Shown in pieces: positions 35,250 to 44,831 of a stretch of DNA of 64,000 nt. The position numbers were made by a program, and so were the translations under genes. The notes beneath the pieces were generated by a model that was given only the letters and a program-made list of their open reading frames with translations, did no database searches and was not told the DNA's origin. Origin of the DNA: Erwinia sp. E_sp_B01_1 (GTDB taxonomy: Bacteria > Pseudomonadota > Gammaproteobacteria > Enterobacterales > Enterobacteriaceae); contig NZ_CP142208.1 of NCBI RefSeq assembly GCF_036865545.1, positions 3,038,001 through 3,102,000 of the forward strand, read 5' to 3'. Position 1 is the first letter of the stretch. Each line of letters begins with the position of its first letter.

Positions 35250-35260
35250 TACATAGAAAA

Positions 35261-35291
35261 GCCCGCTCAGGGTTACCTGAGCGGGCTTTTT
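35261..35291 (+). terminator. terminator of tRNA-Asn copy 1
   Basis: An 11-bp GC-rich stem (GCCCGCTCAGG / CCTGAGCGGGC) with a GTTA loop and five T residues. A-residues before the stem could make it work for the converging MetI-like operon too. Confidence 0.9.
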
Positions 35292-35363
35292 GCTTCCAAC
35301 TTTTCGCCCCCTTTCCGACGCGCAACTCCACAGTCTCAAACCAGCTCGCAGACCCTGCGTGGA

Positions 35364-36014
35364 TCAGCGGTGATTCAGACGCCGTGACAAACGGTCGCCA
35401 GAAAGCTGCAACAGAGTAACCAGCGCCACCAGCACCACAATCACGGTGATCATCACCTGGGTATCAAAACGCTGATAGCCGTAGCGATAGGCGAGATCGC
35501 CCAGTCCTCCTGCACCTATCGCCCCGGCCATTGCGGAAGCATTAATCATGGTGACCAGGGTAATGGTAAAGCCGCTGACAATCCCCGGCCGCGCTTCCGG
35601 CAGCAGAACATGCCAGATGATATGCCGCCGGTGGAAACCCATCGCCTGAGCCGCTTCCACCAGCCCCTTATCCACTTCACGCAGGCTGACCTCGGCAATA
35701 CGGGCAAAAAAGGGTGTGGCGGCCAGCGTCAGCGGCACAATAGCGGCCCAGACGCCGTAAGTGGTGCCGACTATCAGCCGGGTAAAGGGGATCAGCGCCA
35801 CCATCAGGATTAAAAACGGGATCGAGCGGAACAGATTAACCAGCCAGCCAAGCAGGCGATTCAGCAGCGGGCTGGCAAACAAATTTTCCCGGTCGGTAAT
35901 GACCAGAATCACCGCCAGCGGCAGTCCCAGCAGCAGCGCCGCCAGTGAGGAAACGCCAACCATCATCAGCGTATCCAGCAACCCCTGCCATAAACGATCA
36001 AGCTGTAGTGACAT
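35364..36014 (-). CDS. MetI-like ABC transporter permease
   Basis: A 216-residue permease with about five membrane segments. The EAA-type loop EAAQAMGFHRRHIIWHVLLPEARPGI and the FRSIPFLILMVALIPFTR block are typical of MetI. With the MetN- and MetQ-like genes it makes an importer of the methionine-uptake family. Its place in an organosulfur gene cluster suggests a sulfur compound other than methionine. It overlaps metN-like by 17 bp. Confidence 0.9.
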   Translation of the reverse strand: MSLQLDRLWQGLLDTLMMVGVSSLAALLLGLPLAVILVITDRENLFASPLLNRLLGWLVNLFRSIPFLILMVALIPFTRLIVGTTYGVWAAIVPLTLAATPFFARIAEVSLREVDKGLVEAAQAMGFHRRHIIWHVLLPEARPGIVSGFTITLVTMINASAMAGAIGAGGLGDLAYRYGYQRFDTQVMITVIVVLVALVTLLQLSGDRLSRRLNHR

Positions 36015-37098
36015 AGCCCAGCACCTCCACGCGATCGGCTAGCTCTGCCGGGATAATTTCTTTATGGAATAGCTGCGCCCCAGGTGCCGCCAGCAGCAGG
36101 ATCTGACCTATCTGCCTCTGCTGCACCCACTCCAGCGCACTCTGCACCAGCGTAATATCATCGCCAAGCAGCGCGCTGAGTTTTGCCAGCTGCGGCACCG
36201 CGCCCTGCCCGGTATAGCTCAGGCAGATCAGTGGCCTGACGTCGTCCGTCACGGGGTGGGCAATCAGCCGGTTTTTCAGCGGCTCAGGCAAACTGTCATG
36301 CTGTGGATTGAGCAGCAGCTGGGTGGTTTCATGTTGCGGATCGCCATAAACCTGCCAGACCGGGCCGCGTTCAATCACCCTTCCCTGCTCCAGCACCGCC
36401 ACCTGATGGCAGAGATCGTGTATCACCTGCATTTCATGGGTAATCAGCACTATGGTGATCCCCTGCTGGCGGTTAATCTCGCGCAGTAACGTAAGAATGG
36501 CGCGGGTCGTTTCCGGGTCCAGTGCCGAAGTGGCCTCATCGCACAGCAGCAGTTTCGGTTCATGAACCAGCGCGCGGGCAATCCCTACCCGCTGCTTCTG
36601 CCCGCCGGAAAGCTGCGCCGGATAAGCGTGCTGACGATCTTCCAGCCCCACCAGCGCCAGCAGCTCATCCACCTTGCGTTGGCGCGGTCCAGGGGCAACA
36701 CCCGCCACCCGCATCGGCAGCTCGATGTTTTCGCGTACGGTTTTGGCTGACAGCAAATTAAAGTGTTGGAAGATCATCCCCGTGGTGCGCCGCCACTCCA
36801 CCAGTTCCGTGGATGACAGCGTGCCGATATCCACACCATCAATCACCACGCTGCCAGCACCTGGACTCTCCAGCCGGTTCAGGCAGCGGATCAGCGAAGA
36901 CTTGCCTGCACCGCTGCGCCCGATGATGCCGAAGATTTCGCCACGGGCAATCTGCAGGTCAATATTATGCAGCGCATCAACCTGCTGACCGGCATAGCGT
37001 TTGCACAGCCCGCTTATCGAGATATGTTCCGGCCCCGCCTGCGCCAGGCTCAGTTCCACGCTGCTTTCCTGGCTCTCTGGCCACGGCATACTCACCAT
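35998..37098 (-). CDS. MetN-like ABC transporter ATPase with NIL domain
   Basis: A 366-residue ATPase. Walker A is GRSGAGKSS, the signature is LSGGQKQR, Walker B is LLLCDEATSALD and the switch is ITHEMQ. The C-terminal ~90 residues form a NIL-type regulatory domain, which in MetN binds methionine and inhibits transport. It has about 25 more residues at the N-terminus than E. coli MetN; starting at the second ATG (37089) would shorten it. It follows the binding-protein gene by 2 bp. Confidence 0.92.
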   Translation of the reverse strand: MVSMPWPESQESSVELSLAQAGPEHISISGLCKRYAGQQVDALHNIDLQIARGEIFGIIGRSGAGKSSLIRCLNRLESPGAGSVVIDGVDIGTLSSTELVEWRRTTGMIFQHFNLLSAKTVRENIELPMRVAGVAPGPRQRKVDELLALVGLEDRQHAYPAQLSGGQKQRVGIARALVHEPKLLLCDEATSALDPETTRAILTLLREINRQQGITIVLITHEMQVIHDLCHQVAVLEQGRVIERGPVWQVYGDPQHETTQLLLNPQHDSLPEPLKNRLIAHPVTDDVRPLICLSYTGQGAVPQLAKLSALLGDDITLVQSALEWVQQRQIGQILLLAAPGAQLFHKEIIPAELADRVEVLGYVTTA

Positions 37099-37100
37099 AA

Positions 37101-37901
37101 TTACTGACTCCAGCCAGGCTGATAAAGCTTGCCATAGAATTTATCGAGGCTGGCGCGCACCACCGGTGAATGCTGATAAATATCGACAAATTTCTTCAGG
37201 CGCGGATCGTCCTGATGGCCGTCGCGGATCACAAACTGAATCACATATTCCGGATGTTCCAGGCCGTCAAACAGCAGCGCGTTATTGGGATCAATCACCC
37301 CGGAGGCGCGCAGATAGTGCGGATAACCCTGCGCCAGATCCACTTCCTCCAGCGACCGCGACAGCTGTACCGCTTCCACCTCAATAATCTTCAGCTTTTT
37401 TGGGTTATCTACAATGTCATCCAGGGTGGATTTAAGCCCCGCTCCCGGCTTGAGTTTGATCAGCCCGGCTTTTTGCAGTAACAGCAGGCCACGCCCGCCA
37501 TTGATTGGATCGTTGGCAATCGCCACTGTTCCCCCTTGCGGGATCTGATCCAGACTGCTGTGCTTCTTTGAATAGAGTCCGACGTTATTGATGATCGCCG
37601 GGGCATACTTCACCAGATGAAAACCGCCCTGCTGATTGGCATTGTCGAGAAACGGCTGATGCTGGAACAGATTTACATCAATATCGCCGTTCTCCAGGCT
37701 GACGTTAGGGGCCGTCCAGTCTGAGAACTCAATAAGATCGACGTTCAGCCCCTGCTTTTTCGCCTCAGCTACTGTGGTTTCCAGCGGCGGAGCAAATGCC
37801 GAAGTGGTGCCGACCTTTAACGGCCCCTGATAATTTGCCGCAGAAGCGACGGATGAAGCGATCAGCATCCCGGCGAGTATTAAATTTTTGCTTAAAGACA
37901 T
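37101..37901 (-). CDS. MetQ/NlpA-like substrate-binding protein
   Basis: A 266-residue protein with a cleavable signal peptide (ASSVASA-AN) but no lipobox cysteine, unlike E. coli MetQ. The mature part shows the NlpA family features: LKVGTTSAFAPPLE, NLFQHQPFLDNAN, IANDPINGGRGLLLLQKAGLI and EVEAVQLSRSLEEVDLA. The lack of a lipid anchor and the sulfur-gene context argue for a free periplasmic protein that binds an organosulfur ligand; the ligand is not known. Confidence 0.88.
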   Translation of the reverse strand: MSLSKNLILAGMLIASSVASAANYQGPLKVGTTSAFAPPLETTVAEAKKQGLNVDLIEFSDWTAPNVSLENGDIDVNLFQHQPFLDNANQQGGFHLVKYAPAIINNVGLYSKKHSSLDQIPQGGTVAIANDPINGGRGLLLLQKAGLIKLKPGAGLKSTLDDIVDNPKKLKIIEVEAVQLSRSLEEVDLAQGYPHYLRASGVIDPNNALLFDGLEHPEYVIQFVIRDGHQDDPRLKKFVDIYQHSPVVRASLDKFYGKLYQPGWSQ

Positions 37902-37927
37902 GAGTATTCCTTAAAAGTAATTAGCAT

Positions 37928-39298
37928 TTATTTTTGAGTAATCTGGTCGGCGATTCGCCAGCGGGCAGCCGGATGACGCGACGGTAACCGGTCGTGACCG
38001 AATAATTTTTTTCGCAGTGAACCGGAGTAATAAGCGGTTTTATAACGGCCCCGCTGTTGCAGTTCCGGCACCACCAGATCGATAAAGTCGATATAGCTTT
38101 GCGGATTAACGATGCGCGTCAGATTAAAACCATCAATACCGGCCTCATCGATCCAGCCGATCAACGCCTCTGCCACCTGCGACGGATCCCCGACAATCAG
38201 CGCATAGCGCCCACCCAGCGCATGCTGTTCCAGCAGTTGCCGACGGGTCCAGCCGTTATAGGCCTGGCTGACTGACTGGATCGCCCTGGTGGCACCGCTG
38301 TGGATCGGCTCATCCAGCCCGAACTGCGCCAGATCCAGACCCGTGGAGCTGGAGAAATGGGCAATACCGGCTTCCGGGCTGGCGTAGCGCAGATATTCCT
38401 GATGCTTCTCTCTTGCCTGTTTTTCGGTCGGCGCAACAATCACCGAGATGCCCATAAAAATCTTCAGATCCTCTGGTTCTCTTCCAGCATCGTGTGCCGC
38501 CTGACGCAGCTTATCGGCCTGCGCGCGCATCGCCTGGGGCGTACTGCCGTTAACAAAGGTGCATTCCGCATGACGGGCAGCAAAGCGGATGCCGCGCGCT
38601 GAACTGCCTGCCTGAAACAGCAGGGGCGTGCGTTGAGGAGAGGGTGACGAGAGGTGATAACCTTCGACCTGATAATAGTCACCCTGATGGCGCACCGGGT
38701 GGATCCTGCTGGCATCGGCATAGCGACGCTGTTGAGGGTTGTTAATCACCGCATCGTCCTGCCAGCTCCCTTCCCACAGCTTGTAGCTGACATCAAGAAA
38801 CTCATCGGCCTGATCGTAGCGCTGGTCATGCCCCAGCAGCTGCGTCTGCCCCATCGCGCGGGCGGCACTGTCGAGATAGCCGGTGACAATATTCCAGCCC
38901 ACCCGTCCTTTGGTCAGATGGTCGAGGGTGGAAAAACGGCGGGCAAAAGGATAAGGCGCTTCATAACTGAGGTTGGCGGTCAGACCAAAGCCAAGATGTT
39001 CGGTCACGCTGGCCATTGCCGACACCAGCATCAGCGGATCGTTAACCGGCAGCTGGATCGCCTCGCTGGCGGTTAAGTTAATCCCCTGCTGATAGACGTC
39101 GTAAACGCCGAGAATATCGGCGATAAACAGACCATCAAACAGCCCGCGCTCCAGCGTACGCGCCAGATCCAGCCAGTAATGTAAATTGTTAAACTCCGTG
39201 GAGCGATCCAGCGGATGGGTCCACATGCCGTGGTGAATATGGCCGACGCAGTTCATGTTGAACGCGTTGAGCAGGATTTTTTTGCCCGGCTGGCTCAT
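37928..39298 (-). CDS. FMN-dependent monooxygenase, NtaA/SnaA/DszA family
   Basis: A 456-residue LLM-class flavin monooxygenase with the family start LLNAFNMNCVGHIHHGMW and FDGLFIADILGVYD. The TKGRVGWNIVTGYLDSAARAMG segment, PLLFQAGSSARGI and FNLTRIVNPQSYIDFIDLVVPELQQRGR follow. Relatives oxidise sulfones (DszA), nitrilotriacetate or other small compounds with reduced FMN supplied by a separate reductase; none is encoded nearby. It overlaps the SfnB-like gene by 4 bp. Confidence 0.9.
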   Translation of the reverse strand: MSQPGKKILLNAFNMNCVGHIHHGMWTHPLDRSTEFNNLHYWLDLARTLERGLFDGLFIADILGVYDVYQQGINLTASEAIQLPVNDPLMLVSAMASVTEHLGFGLTANLSYEAPYPFARRFSTLDHLTKGRVGWNIVTGYLDSAARAMGQTQLLGHDQRYDQADEFLDVSYKLWEGSWQDDAVINNPQQRRYADASRIHPVRHQGDYYQVEGYHLSSPSPQRTPLLFQAGSSARGIRFAARHAECTFVNGSTPQAMRAQADKLRQAAHDAGREPEDLKIFMGISVIVAPTEKQAREKHQEYLRYASPEAGIAHFSSSTGLDLAQFGLDEPIHSGATRAIQSVSQAYNGWTRRQLLEQHALGGRYALIVGDPSQVAEALIGWIDEAGIDGFNLTRIVNPQSYIDFIDLVVPELQQRGRYKTAYYSGSLRKKLFGHDRLPSRHPAARWRIADQITQK

Positions 39299-40503
39299 AG
39301 CGTCCCCCTGCGTGGCGGCAGCACACCGTTAAGCACATAGTTGCCAATCACCGGATACTTCCAGCGCACCGGATCGTGCAGCGTATGGGTGCGGGCATTA
39401 CGCCAGTGACGGTCAAGATTATGTTCACGCAGCGCGGAACGGGTGCCGGAGAGTTCAAACAGCAGGTTTGCCGCTTCCAGCGCCACTTCCGTGGTCCAGG
39501 CTCGTGCGATGGCAACCTGTACTGATGCCTCAGCGACATGGCTGGCATCGGGATGGCGCTGGGCCGCATCGACAGTGTCGCCCGCCTCAGTCAGCAGGGC
39601 ATCTCCGGCTTGCAAACGGGCCGCCAGTTGCCCGACACGATCGACAGTCAGGGGATCCTCGTTAGCGCGTTCAACGCCGGAGTCGGGCCAGGGCCGCGCG
39701 CGCGTATTGATAAAGTTGAGCATATCGCTGAACGCCGCACGGGCAATACCCTGATCGATAGCTGCATGCATAATCTGCGCAAAAGGCCCGACGGTGGTCG
39801 GGCGCTCAAAAGCGCTCTGAAACGGCACGATATCCTCAGCGTTAACCCGGACGCGATCAAAAACCACCGTTCCGCTGCCGGTGGTACGCTGACCAAAGCC
39901 TGACCAGTCATCAATCACCGTAACGTTGGCCTGATAACGCGGCACAAACACCAGCTGCTCCCTGCCCCCGGCATCGCGGGCAGCGGTGGGGATCCGGTCA
40001 GCAAACAGCGCACCGGTGGCATAAAACTTTTTGCCCTGCAGCAGATAACTGTCGCCATCAGGCAGCACTGAAGTGGTGCGGTAATGGGCCGCTGCGGAAC
40101 CAAACTCGGCCAGCGCATTGCCCAGATGAACACCCTCAAGCACCTCCTGATAAAGGCGACGCTGTTGAGCCTCACTGCCGTTTACGCGCAGCACTTCCAG
40201 CGCATAGAAATGGTTTTGCGGGATCTGACCAATGGCCGCATCCGCCTCACTGAGAATTGTCATTACCTGCGCCAGCACGGCTGTGGGTACGGCCACGCCA
40301 CCAAACACTGCCGGCACGGTAATCGCGCCAAGACCGGAAGCGAACAGCGCCTCCAGCTGTTTAAAAGGCAGTTCACGCAGGCGGTCACGCTGAGCGGACT
40401 CAGCACGAAAGCTCTGCGCCAGTTCACGCGCGACATTCAGCGCCTGCTCCGGTGAGGAAATTACGCTGGCAGGGGTTTTGGCTTTCACCTGGCTCTGGGT
40501 CAT
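39295..40503 (-). CDS. SfnB family sulfur-acquisition flavoprotein, copy 2
   Basis: A 402-residue acyl-CoA-dehydrogenase-like protein of the SfnB/DszC type. It has AAIGQIPQNHFYALEVL, the flavin-binding FYATGALFADRI, DDWSGFGQRTTGSGTVVFD and the C-terminal LDRHWRNARTHTLHDPVRWKY. Members oxidise reduced sulfur compounds such as dimethylsulfone or use them in sulfur starvation. I start at the ATG at 40503, ten bases after the previous stop; a longer frame upstream overlaps copy 1. Its 3' segment is nearly identical to that of copy 1. Confidence 0.88.
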   Translation of the reverse strand: MTQSQVKAKTPASVISSPEQALNVARELAQSFRAESAQRDRLRELPFKQLEALFASGLGAITVPAVFGGVAVPTAVLAQVMTILSEADAAIGQIPQNHFYALEVLRVNGSEAQQRRLYQEVLEGVHLGNALAEFGSAAAHYRTTSVLPDGDSYLLQGKKFYATGALFADRIPTAARDAGGREQLVFVPRYQANVTVIDDWSGFGQRTTGSGTVVFDRVRVNAEDIVPFQSAFERPTTVGPFAQIMHAAIDQGIARAAFSDMLNFINTRARPWPDSGVERANEDPLTVDRVGQLAARLQAGDALLTEAGDTVDAAQRHPDASHVAEASVQVAIARAWTTEVALEAANLLFELSGTRSALREHNLDRHWRNARTHTLHDPVRWKYPVIGNYVLNGVLPPRRGTL

Positions 40504-40513
40504 AGGGGGTTCC

Positions 40514-41740
40514 TTAAATCCAGGCGTGACGCGCCGGGAAAATTCCGTTGAGGTAGTAGTTACCGATGGCGTGATATTTCCAGCGCACCGGATCGTGCAG
40601 CGTGTGGGTGCGGGCATTACGCCAGTGACGATCAAGACCGTGCTCACTCAGCGTCGCGCGGCTACCGCCCCACTCCAGCAGCTTTTCGCTGGCTTTCAGC
40701 GCCACCTGGGTGGTCAGCACTTTCGCTTCAGCGACGGCAATGGAGGCACGAGCGGCACTTTCCGCATCCAGGCTGGCGGCATTGATGCCATCAAGGATTC
40801 TGGCGGCTCGCCTTAACAGCGCATCGGCGGCGCTCAACTCCACGTACACCCGGCCAAGATCCGCCTGTAAATGGGGATCGTCACTGTTGCGATCCACGCC
40901 AGCATCCACCCAGGGGCGCGAATGCTGACGGACAAACGCACAGGCTTCATCAAAAGCACCGCGCGCTATCCCGGCATCAATGGCGGCCTGAATCAGCTGT
41001 GAAACCGGACCGCGCAACGCAGGTTTCTCCGGCGCGGGTAAAGGCACCACCAGCCCGGCGTCCACGGCGACCGCCTGTAAGCGCACGGTGCCGCTGGCGG
41101 TGGTGCGCTGACCGATCCCCGACCAGTCATCAATAATTTCCAGACCGGCGGCCAGACGCGGGACAAAAGCCATTACCGCCTGCCCGCTGTCGTCAACGGC
41201 GGTGGTGACTACAATGTTGGCGAACAGCGCTCCGGTGGAGTAGAACTTTTCGCCGGTGAGCCGCAAACCCTGTTCAGTGCTGTGCAGACGCGCCAGCACT
41301 TCACGGGTATGACGGGTATTTTTCTCTGGTCCGCCATTGCCCAGACGCTGCCCCGCCACCACTGCGCTAAACAGCGTCTGTTGTTGCGCCGGCGTGCCTT
41401 CATCCCGCACAAACTGAATAATGCCGAAATGGTTTTGCGGGATTTGCCCCAGCGAAGGATCGGCAGCGGAGATAATGCGGAACACTTCCGCCACCGTCTG
41501 ATAACTCAGCCCACCGCCTCCAAAGGCGCGCGGTACCGAAATACTGCCCAGACCCGAGCGGCTGAACAGCGACAAGGCTTCCAGCGGGTAGATGCGATCG
41601 CGGTCGCGGAGTGCGGCATCACCTGTCGCCAGCTCAGCGACGGCATGGGCAGCGCGGATCGCTTGATCATGGCTGGAGATAACCTGTGCGGGTTCAGCAG
41701 GCTGCAAAAGTTGCGGTATAACACTGGCAATGTCGCTCAT
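40514..41740 (-). CDS. SfnB family sulfur-acquisition flavoprotein, copy 1
   Basis: A 408-residue paralogue of the next gene with matching motifs (PSLGQIPQNHFGIIQFV, FYSTGALFANIV, DDWSGIGQRTTASGTVRLQ, LDRHWRNARTHTLHDPVRWKY). It is the first gene of an apparent operon running to the MetI-like permease. The 303-bp gap upstream should hold the promoter; I see no clear sigma-54 site there, so this operon may answer to Cbl/CysB instead. Confidence 0.88.
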   Translation of the reverse strand: MSDIASVIPQLLQPAEPAQVISSHDQAIRAAHAVAELATGDAALRDRDRIYPLEALSLFSRSGLGSISVPRAFGGGGLSYQTVAEVFRIISAADPSLGQIPQNHFGIIQFVRDEGTPAQQQTLFSAVVAGQRLGNGGPEKNTRHTREVLARLHSTEQGLRLTGEKFYSTGALFANIVVTTAVDDSGQAVMAFVPRLAAGLEIIDDWSGIGQRTTASGTVRLQAVAVDAGLVVPLPAPEKPALRGPVSQLIQAAIDAGIARGAFDEACAFVRQHSRPWVDAGVDRNSDDPHLQADLGRVYVELSAADALLRRAARILDGINAASLDAESAARASIAVAEAKVLTTQVALKASEKLLEWGGSRATLSEHGLDRHWRNARTHTLHDPVRWKYHAIGNYYLNGIFPARHAWI

Positions 41741-42043
41741 ATATTTCCCTTGATAAACAGGCAGGCGAAATCAGTTATGGCACAGGCCAATAACCGGAAA
41801 AGCGGATAAATTTAGCTGATGATAATAATAAAAAACCACTCTGTCTTATGACATATACGGCATCGCATAGCTTATATTTTGCTAAAGAACCGCCGTTAAG
41901 CAGGCGATAAAAAACACCACATTATCAGTACGATAAATGGATAAGCTGACAGGAAAACAAAATTCCGGCGCATATTTCCCGCGCCAGGATTTTATTAATT
42001 TAAATACCCTGAGCGGTAATTGTTTTAATCAGGGCTAAATAAA
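41741..42043. other. intergenic region upstream of the sfnB-metNIQ-like operon
   Basis: About 300 bp, AT-rich. It contains a probable terminator for the FAD gene (stem AGCCCTGA/TCAGGGT, 42009-42036, minus direction) and presumably the operon promoter. No sigma-54 motif and no copy of the TGCTGC palindrome is visible. Confidence 0.4.
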
Positions 42044-43465
42044 TTAATAAGTATTCAGTGAACCAGGACATCGCCCGGGATCGGCGGGCACCTGGGGGGT
42101 CGAAAGTAACAGCCGCGCAAGCGATTCGGCATGTTCCGCCACCTGCGGCAGCCCCATCAGCTCGCCAAAGCGGGCGCGTGCCGCCGGACCAACCACATAC
42201 AGATGGCGGTTGGCGATGCCTTCAATATTCAGGGTTTGAGACTGCGGGTTCACCAGAATCCCCAGCGCCAGCGGATCCGCCTGGATCACGCCTTCACCGG
42301 CTAGCTGCCGCAGCAGGTCGTCGCTGTTCAGCAGCGCCCCGTGTGCCGGACCGGTGGTGACGATCAGCTTATCCACCCTCAGGGTTTCCGCTGCACCTCC
42401 ACGTAGCTGCAACCCCAGCGCGATCTTTGTCCCTTCAGCAGTCACGCCAGTCAGTCTTGCCGCCTGCACAGTCAGCTGACCGCTGGCCTGCCACTGTTGC
42501 AGAACCGCGCTGACCTGCGGCGCAATGCGGTAACGATGCACATCCCACCACGGACGCAGATGGCGCAGAAAACGCCGCTGCTCATCCAGTGAGAGCTGCT
42601 GCCACAGGCGCTGACCATTCAGCCGGATATCATCCAGCACCAGCTGCCAGGGCAGATTCTGTTCAGCAGCCAGCGCCACTTCCTGCCGGATACGGCGCAG
42701 CCAGCCGCGGGCCGTAGTAAGCTGCGGACGGCGGTAGTCCAGCGTCAGCGGCTGATAATCCCCGCTGAGATTGTCGCGTGGCAGTTGCCCCCGACGGGAA
42801 AAAGCCACTACCAGCCCGCGATGCCCCTGGTGGTGCAACGAAGCCACAACATCAGACATGGTCAGCCCGGTGCCGATAATCGCCACCCGATCGTCTGCCG
42901 CCACTTTTACCAGCGCATCATCCAGCCAGGGATTGGCAATCAGCGCGGGATGATCGCTTAGCGTGCGCGCCAGGATTGCCGGGAGCGCCGGAGGCGGATG
43001 GCTGATCGCCAGCACCACCTCATCAGCCTGATATGTTTCGCCTGAGGCGGTCAGCACCTTGCCATCATGTAAAGCCACCGCCCTGTCCCGCACATGGCTA
43101 AGCTGCACCGCCGAGTGTTCACCGGCAAGGCGATACTGTTCGCGGATATAAGCGGCAAACTGGCCCCGCTGAGGATAGACCCTGCCATCTTCCCATTGCG
43201 CAGCAGGATCGCTTTTAAATGCCGGTGCGGCGCGAAACCAGCGATCGAAATCCCCTTCCTCCGCCGCTGAAAGCTGCATACGGCTGGCCGGTACATTGAT
43301 GCGGTGCGCCGGATCGCGGGTGCTGTAGGCGACTCCGGCGGCCAGCTGCTCGCGCGGCTCAATCACCGTCACGCGCAGCCCGGCCCCGCCCTGACGCGCA
43401 AGATGAATGGCCAGCGCAGTGCCGGTAAATCCTCCGCCGATAATCACAATATGCCTGTCAGCCAT
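42044..43465 (-). CDS. FAD/NAD(P)-binding protein (NAD_binding_9 type)
   Basis: A 473-residue flavoprotein. The N-terminal dinucleotide motif is IVIIGGGFTGTALAIHLAR, then GVAYSTRDPAHRINVPASRMQL, a second Rossmann GTGLTMSDVVASL and the late RHLYVVGPAARARFGELMGLPQ. This family includes YdhS/HpsA-like proteins of uncertain reaction. It lies 18 bp after the ssuD-like gene and could supply reduced flavin or act on the product of that monooxygenase; this is inference. Confidence 0.85.
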   Translation of the reverse strand: MADRHIVIIGGGFTGTALAIHLARQGGAGLRVTVIEPREQLAAGVAYSTRDPAHRINVPASRMQLSAAEEGDFDRWFRAAPAFKSDPAAQWEDGRVYPQRGQFAAYIREQYRLAGEHSAVQLSHVRDRAVALHDGKVLTASGETYQADEVVLAISHPPPALPAILARTLSDHPALIANPWLDDALVKVAADDRVAIIGTGLTMSDVVASLHHQGHRGLVVAFSRRGQLPRDNLSGDYQPLTLDYRRPQLTTARGWLRRIRQEVALAAEQNLPWQLVLDDIRLNGQRLWQQLSLDEQRRFLRHLRPWWDVHRYRIAPQVSAVLQQWQASGQLTVQAARLTGVTAEGTKIALGLQLRGGAAETLRVDKLIVTTGPAHGALLNSDDLLRQLAGEGVIQADPLALGILVNPQSQTLNIEGIANRHLYVVGPAARARFGELMGLPQVAEHAESLARLLLSTPQVPADPGRCPGSLNTY

Positions 43466-43483
43466 ACTTTTGCTCCGCTCTCT

Positions 43484-44650
43484 TCAGCTGGTGCGTTTAT
43501 CCGGACGGCGATCGCCCCCGATGGTTTCACCAAATGGCCCGGTATTAATCGTGCGCTGACGCTTTTCAGCATTCGATGCCAGCGGCAGCAGCGGCATTAC
43601 CAGTTCGGCGAAGCGATGCGCCTCTTCCAGATGGGGATAGCCGGAGAAGATGAAGTTCTCAATACCCAGCGCCTGATATTCGCGGATACGTTCCGCCACC
43701 TGCTCCGGGCTGCCGACCAGCGCAGTACCGGCACCGCCGCGCACCAGGCCAACACCCGCCCACAGATTGGGCGCGATACGCAGTCCGTCGCGCGAACCCC
43801 CATGCAGCGCGCTCATGCGGGCCTGACCGGTGGAATCCATCCGCGCGAAAATCTTCTGCGCGGCGGCAATGGTCTCTTCATCCACATGAGCAATCAGACG
43901 GTCCGCTGCTGCCCAGGCCTCTTCTTCGGTTTCGCGCACAATAACATGCAGACGAATACCATAACTCAGCGTGCGGCCACGTTCTTCAGCGCGTTGACGG
44001 ACCACGGCAATTTTTTCTGCAACCTGAGCCACCGGCTCGCCCCAGGTGAGATACGTATCGATCTGACCCGCAGCAACCTCGATGGCTTCCTCAGAAGAGC
44101 CGCCAAAATAGAGCGGCGGGCCCTCTTCCTGCACCGGCGGGAACAGCACTTCCGCCCCTTCGACGCGGATATGTTCGCCGTGGAAATCTACCTTCTCGCC
44201 TTTCAGCAGACGGGAGTAGACCTCAAGAAATTCCCGCGTCACCTGATAGCGTTCAGCATGCGTGAGGAAGATGCCATCGCCTTTGTTTTCAACCGGATCG
44301 CCGCCGGTAACCACATTGATCAGCAGGCGACCTTCCGAAAGGCGATCCAGCGTTGCCGCCATCCGTGCGGCCAGGCTTGGCGGCTGCAATCCGGGCCGTA
44401 CCGCCACCAGATAACGTAATTTTTTCGTAATGGGTGCCAGCGCGGAGGCCACCAGCCAGGAGTCTTCGCAACTCTTGCCGGTTGGGATCAGCACGCCGTA
44501 GTAGCCAAGGTTATCCGCAGCCAGGGCAATCTGTTGTAAATAGGGGAGATCCACCGCGCGCCCCCCTTCAGTGGTGCCGAGATAGCGCCCGTCGCCGTGG
44601 GTGGGCAAAAACCAGAAGAGATTGATATTTTCCTGTGCTTTCTCGCTCAT
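43484..44650 (-). CDS. SsuD-like FMNH2-dependent alkanesulfonate monooxygenase
   Basis: A 388-residue LLM-class enzyme. It shows SsuD features: [16 protein letters not shown], Cys61 in [10 protein letters not shown] (equivalent to Cys54 of E. coli SsuD), [34 protein letters not shown] and [20 protein letters not shown]. It should split a sulfonate into aldehyde and sulfite. There is no adjacent ssuE reductase or ssuABC transporter. The second ATG (44650) has AGGAAAA at good spacing. It is driven by a sigma-54 promoter at 44720-44735. Confidence 0.9.
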   Translation of the reverse strand: MSEKAQENINLFWFLPTHGDGRYLGTTEGGRAVDLPYLQQIALAADNLGYYGVLIPTGKSCEDSWLVASALAPITKKLRYLVAVRPGLQPPSLAARMAATLDRLSEGRLLINVVTGGDPVENKGDGIFLTHAERYQVTREFLEVYSRLLKGEKVDFHGEHIRVEGAEVLFPPVQEEGPPLYFGGSSEEAIEVAAGQIDTYLTWGEPVAQVAEKIAVVRQRAEERGRTLSYGIRLHVIVRETEEEAWAAADRLIAHVDEETIAAAQKIFARMDSTGQARMSALHGGSRDGLRIAPNLWAGVGLVRGGAGTALVGSPEQVAERIREYQALGIENFIFSGYPHLEEAHRFAELVMPLLPLASNAEKRQRTINTGPFGETIGGDRRPDKRTS

Positions 44651-44719
44651 TATCATTTTCCTATATAACGATATATGAATTTATTGGATACAAAGTAAGA
44701 CTTTGGTTATAAACCTCAC

Positions 44720-44735
44720 AGCAGGAAATGTGCCA
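44720..44735 (-). promoter_or_regulatory. sigma-54 promoter of the ssuD-like operon
   Basis: On the minus strand TGGCAC, five bases, CTGCT: GG and GC elements at the exact -24/-12 spacing with one mismatch in the -12 box. It lies 70 bp before the ssuD-like ATG and about 65-110 bp downstream of two palindromic activator sites. Confidence 0.75.
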
Positions 44736-44800
44736 GAACAGAAAATTCATTTTTAATGTTAACTATCAATATCTTATATTGATATAACTACCAGCACGCC

Positions 44801-44816
44801 TGCTGCAAATGCAGCA
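44801..44816. promoter_or_regulatory. palindromic activator site 1
   Basis: TGCTGCAAATGCAGCA, a 16-bp inverted repeat with 7-base arms. It is one of two near-identical sites with centres 31 bp apart, on the same face of the helix. Probable binding site of the sigma-54 activator encoded next door. Confidence 0.75.
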
Positions 44817-44831
44817 ACCTTGTGCGCCCTG

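Noticed and set aside
35021..35254. 77-codon minus-strand frame over the tRNA-Asn gene
   Set aside because: Its start lies in the tRNA; this is a common false protein call over tRNA genes.
40504..40647. Upstream extension of the second SfnB-like gene
   Set aside because: It would overlap copy 1 out of frame and encodes nothing conserved; the ATG at 40503 fits the family start.
41842..41885. Direct CTTAT repeats upstream of the sfnB-metNIQ-like operon as a CysB/Cbl site
   Set aside because: CysB and Cbl sites are too poorly defined to call from this sequence; no sigma-54 element accompanies them.
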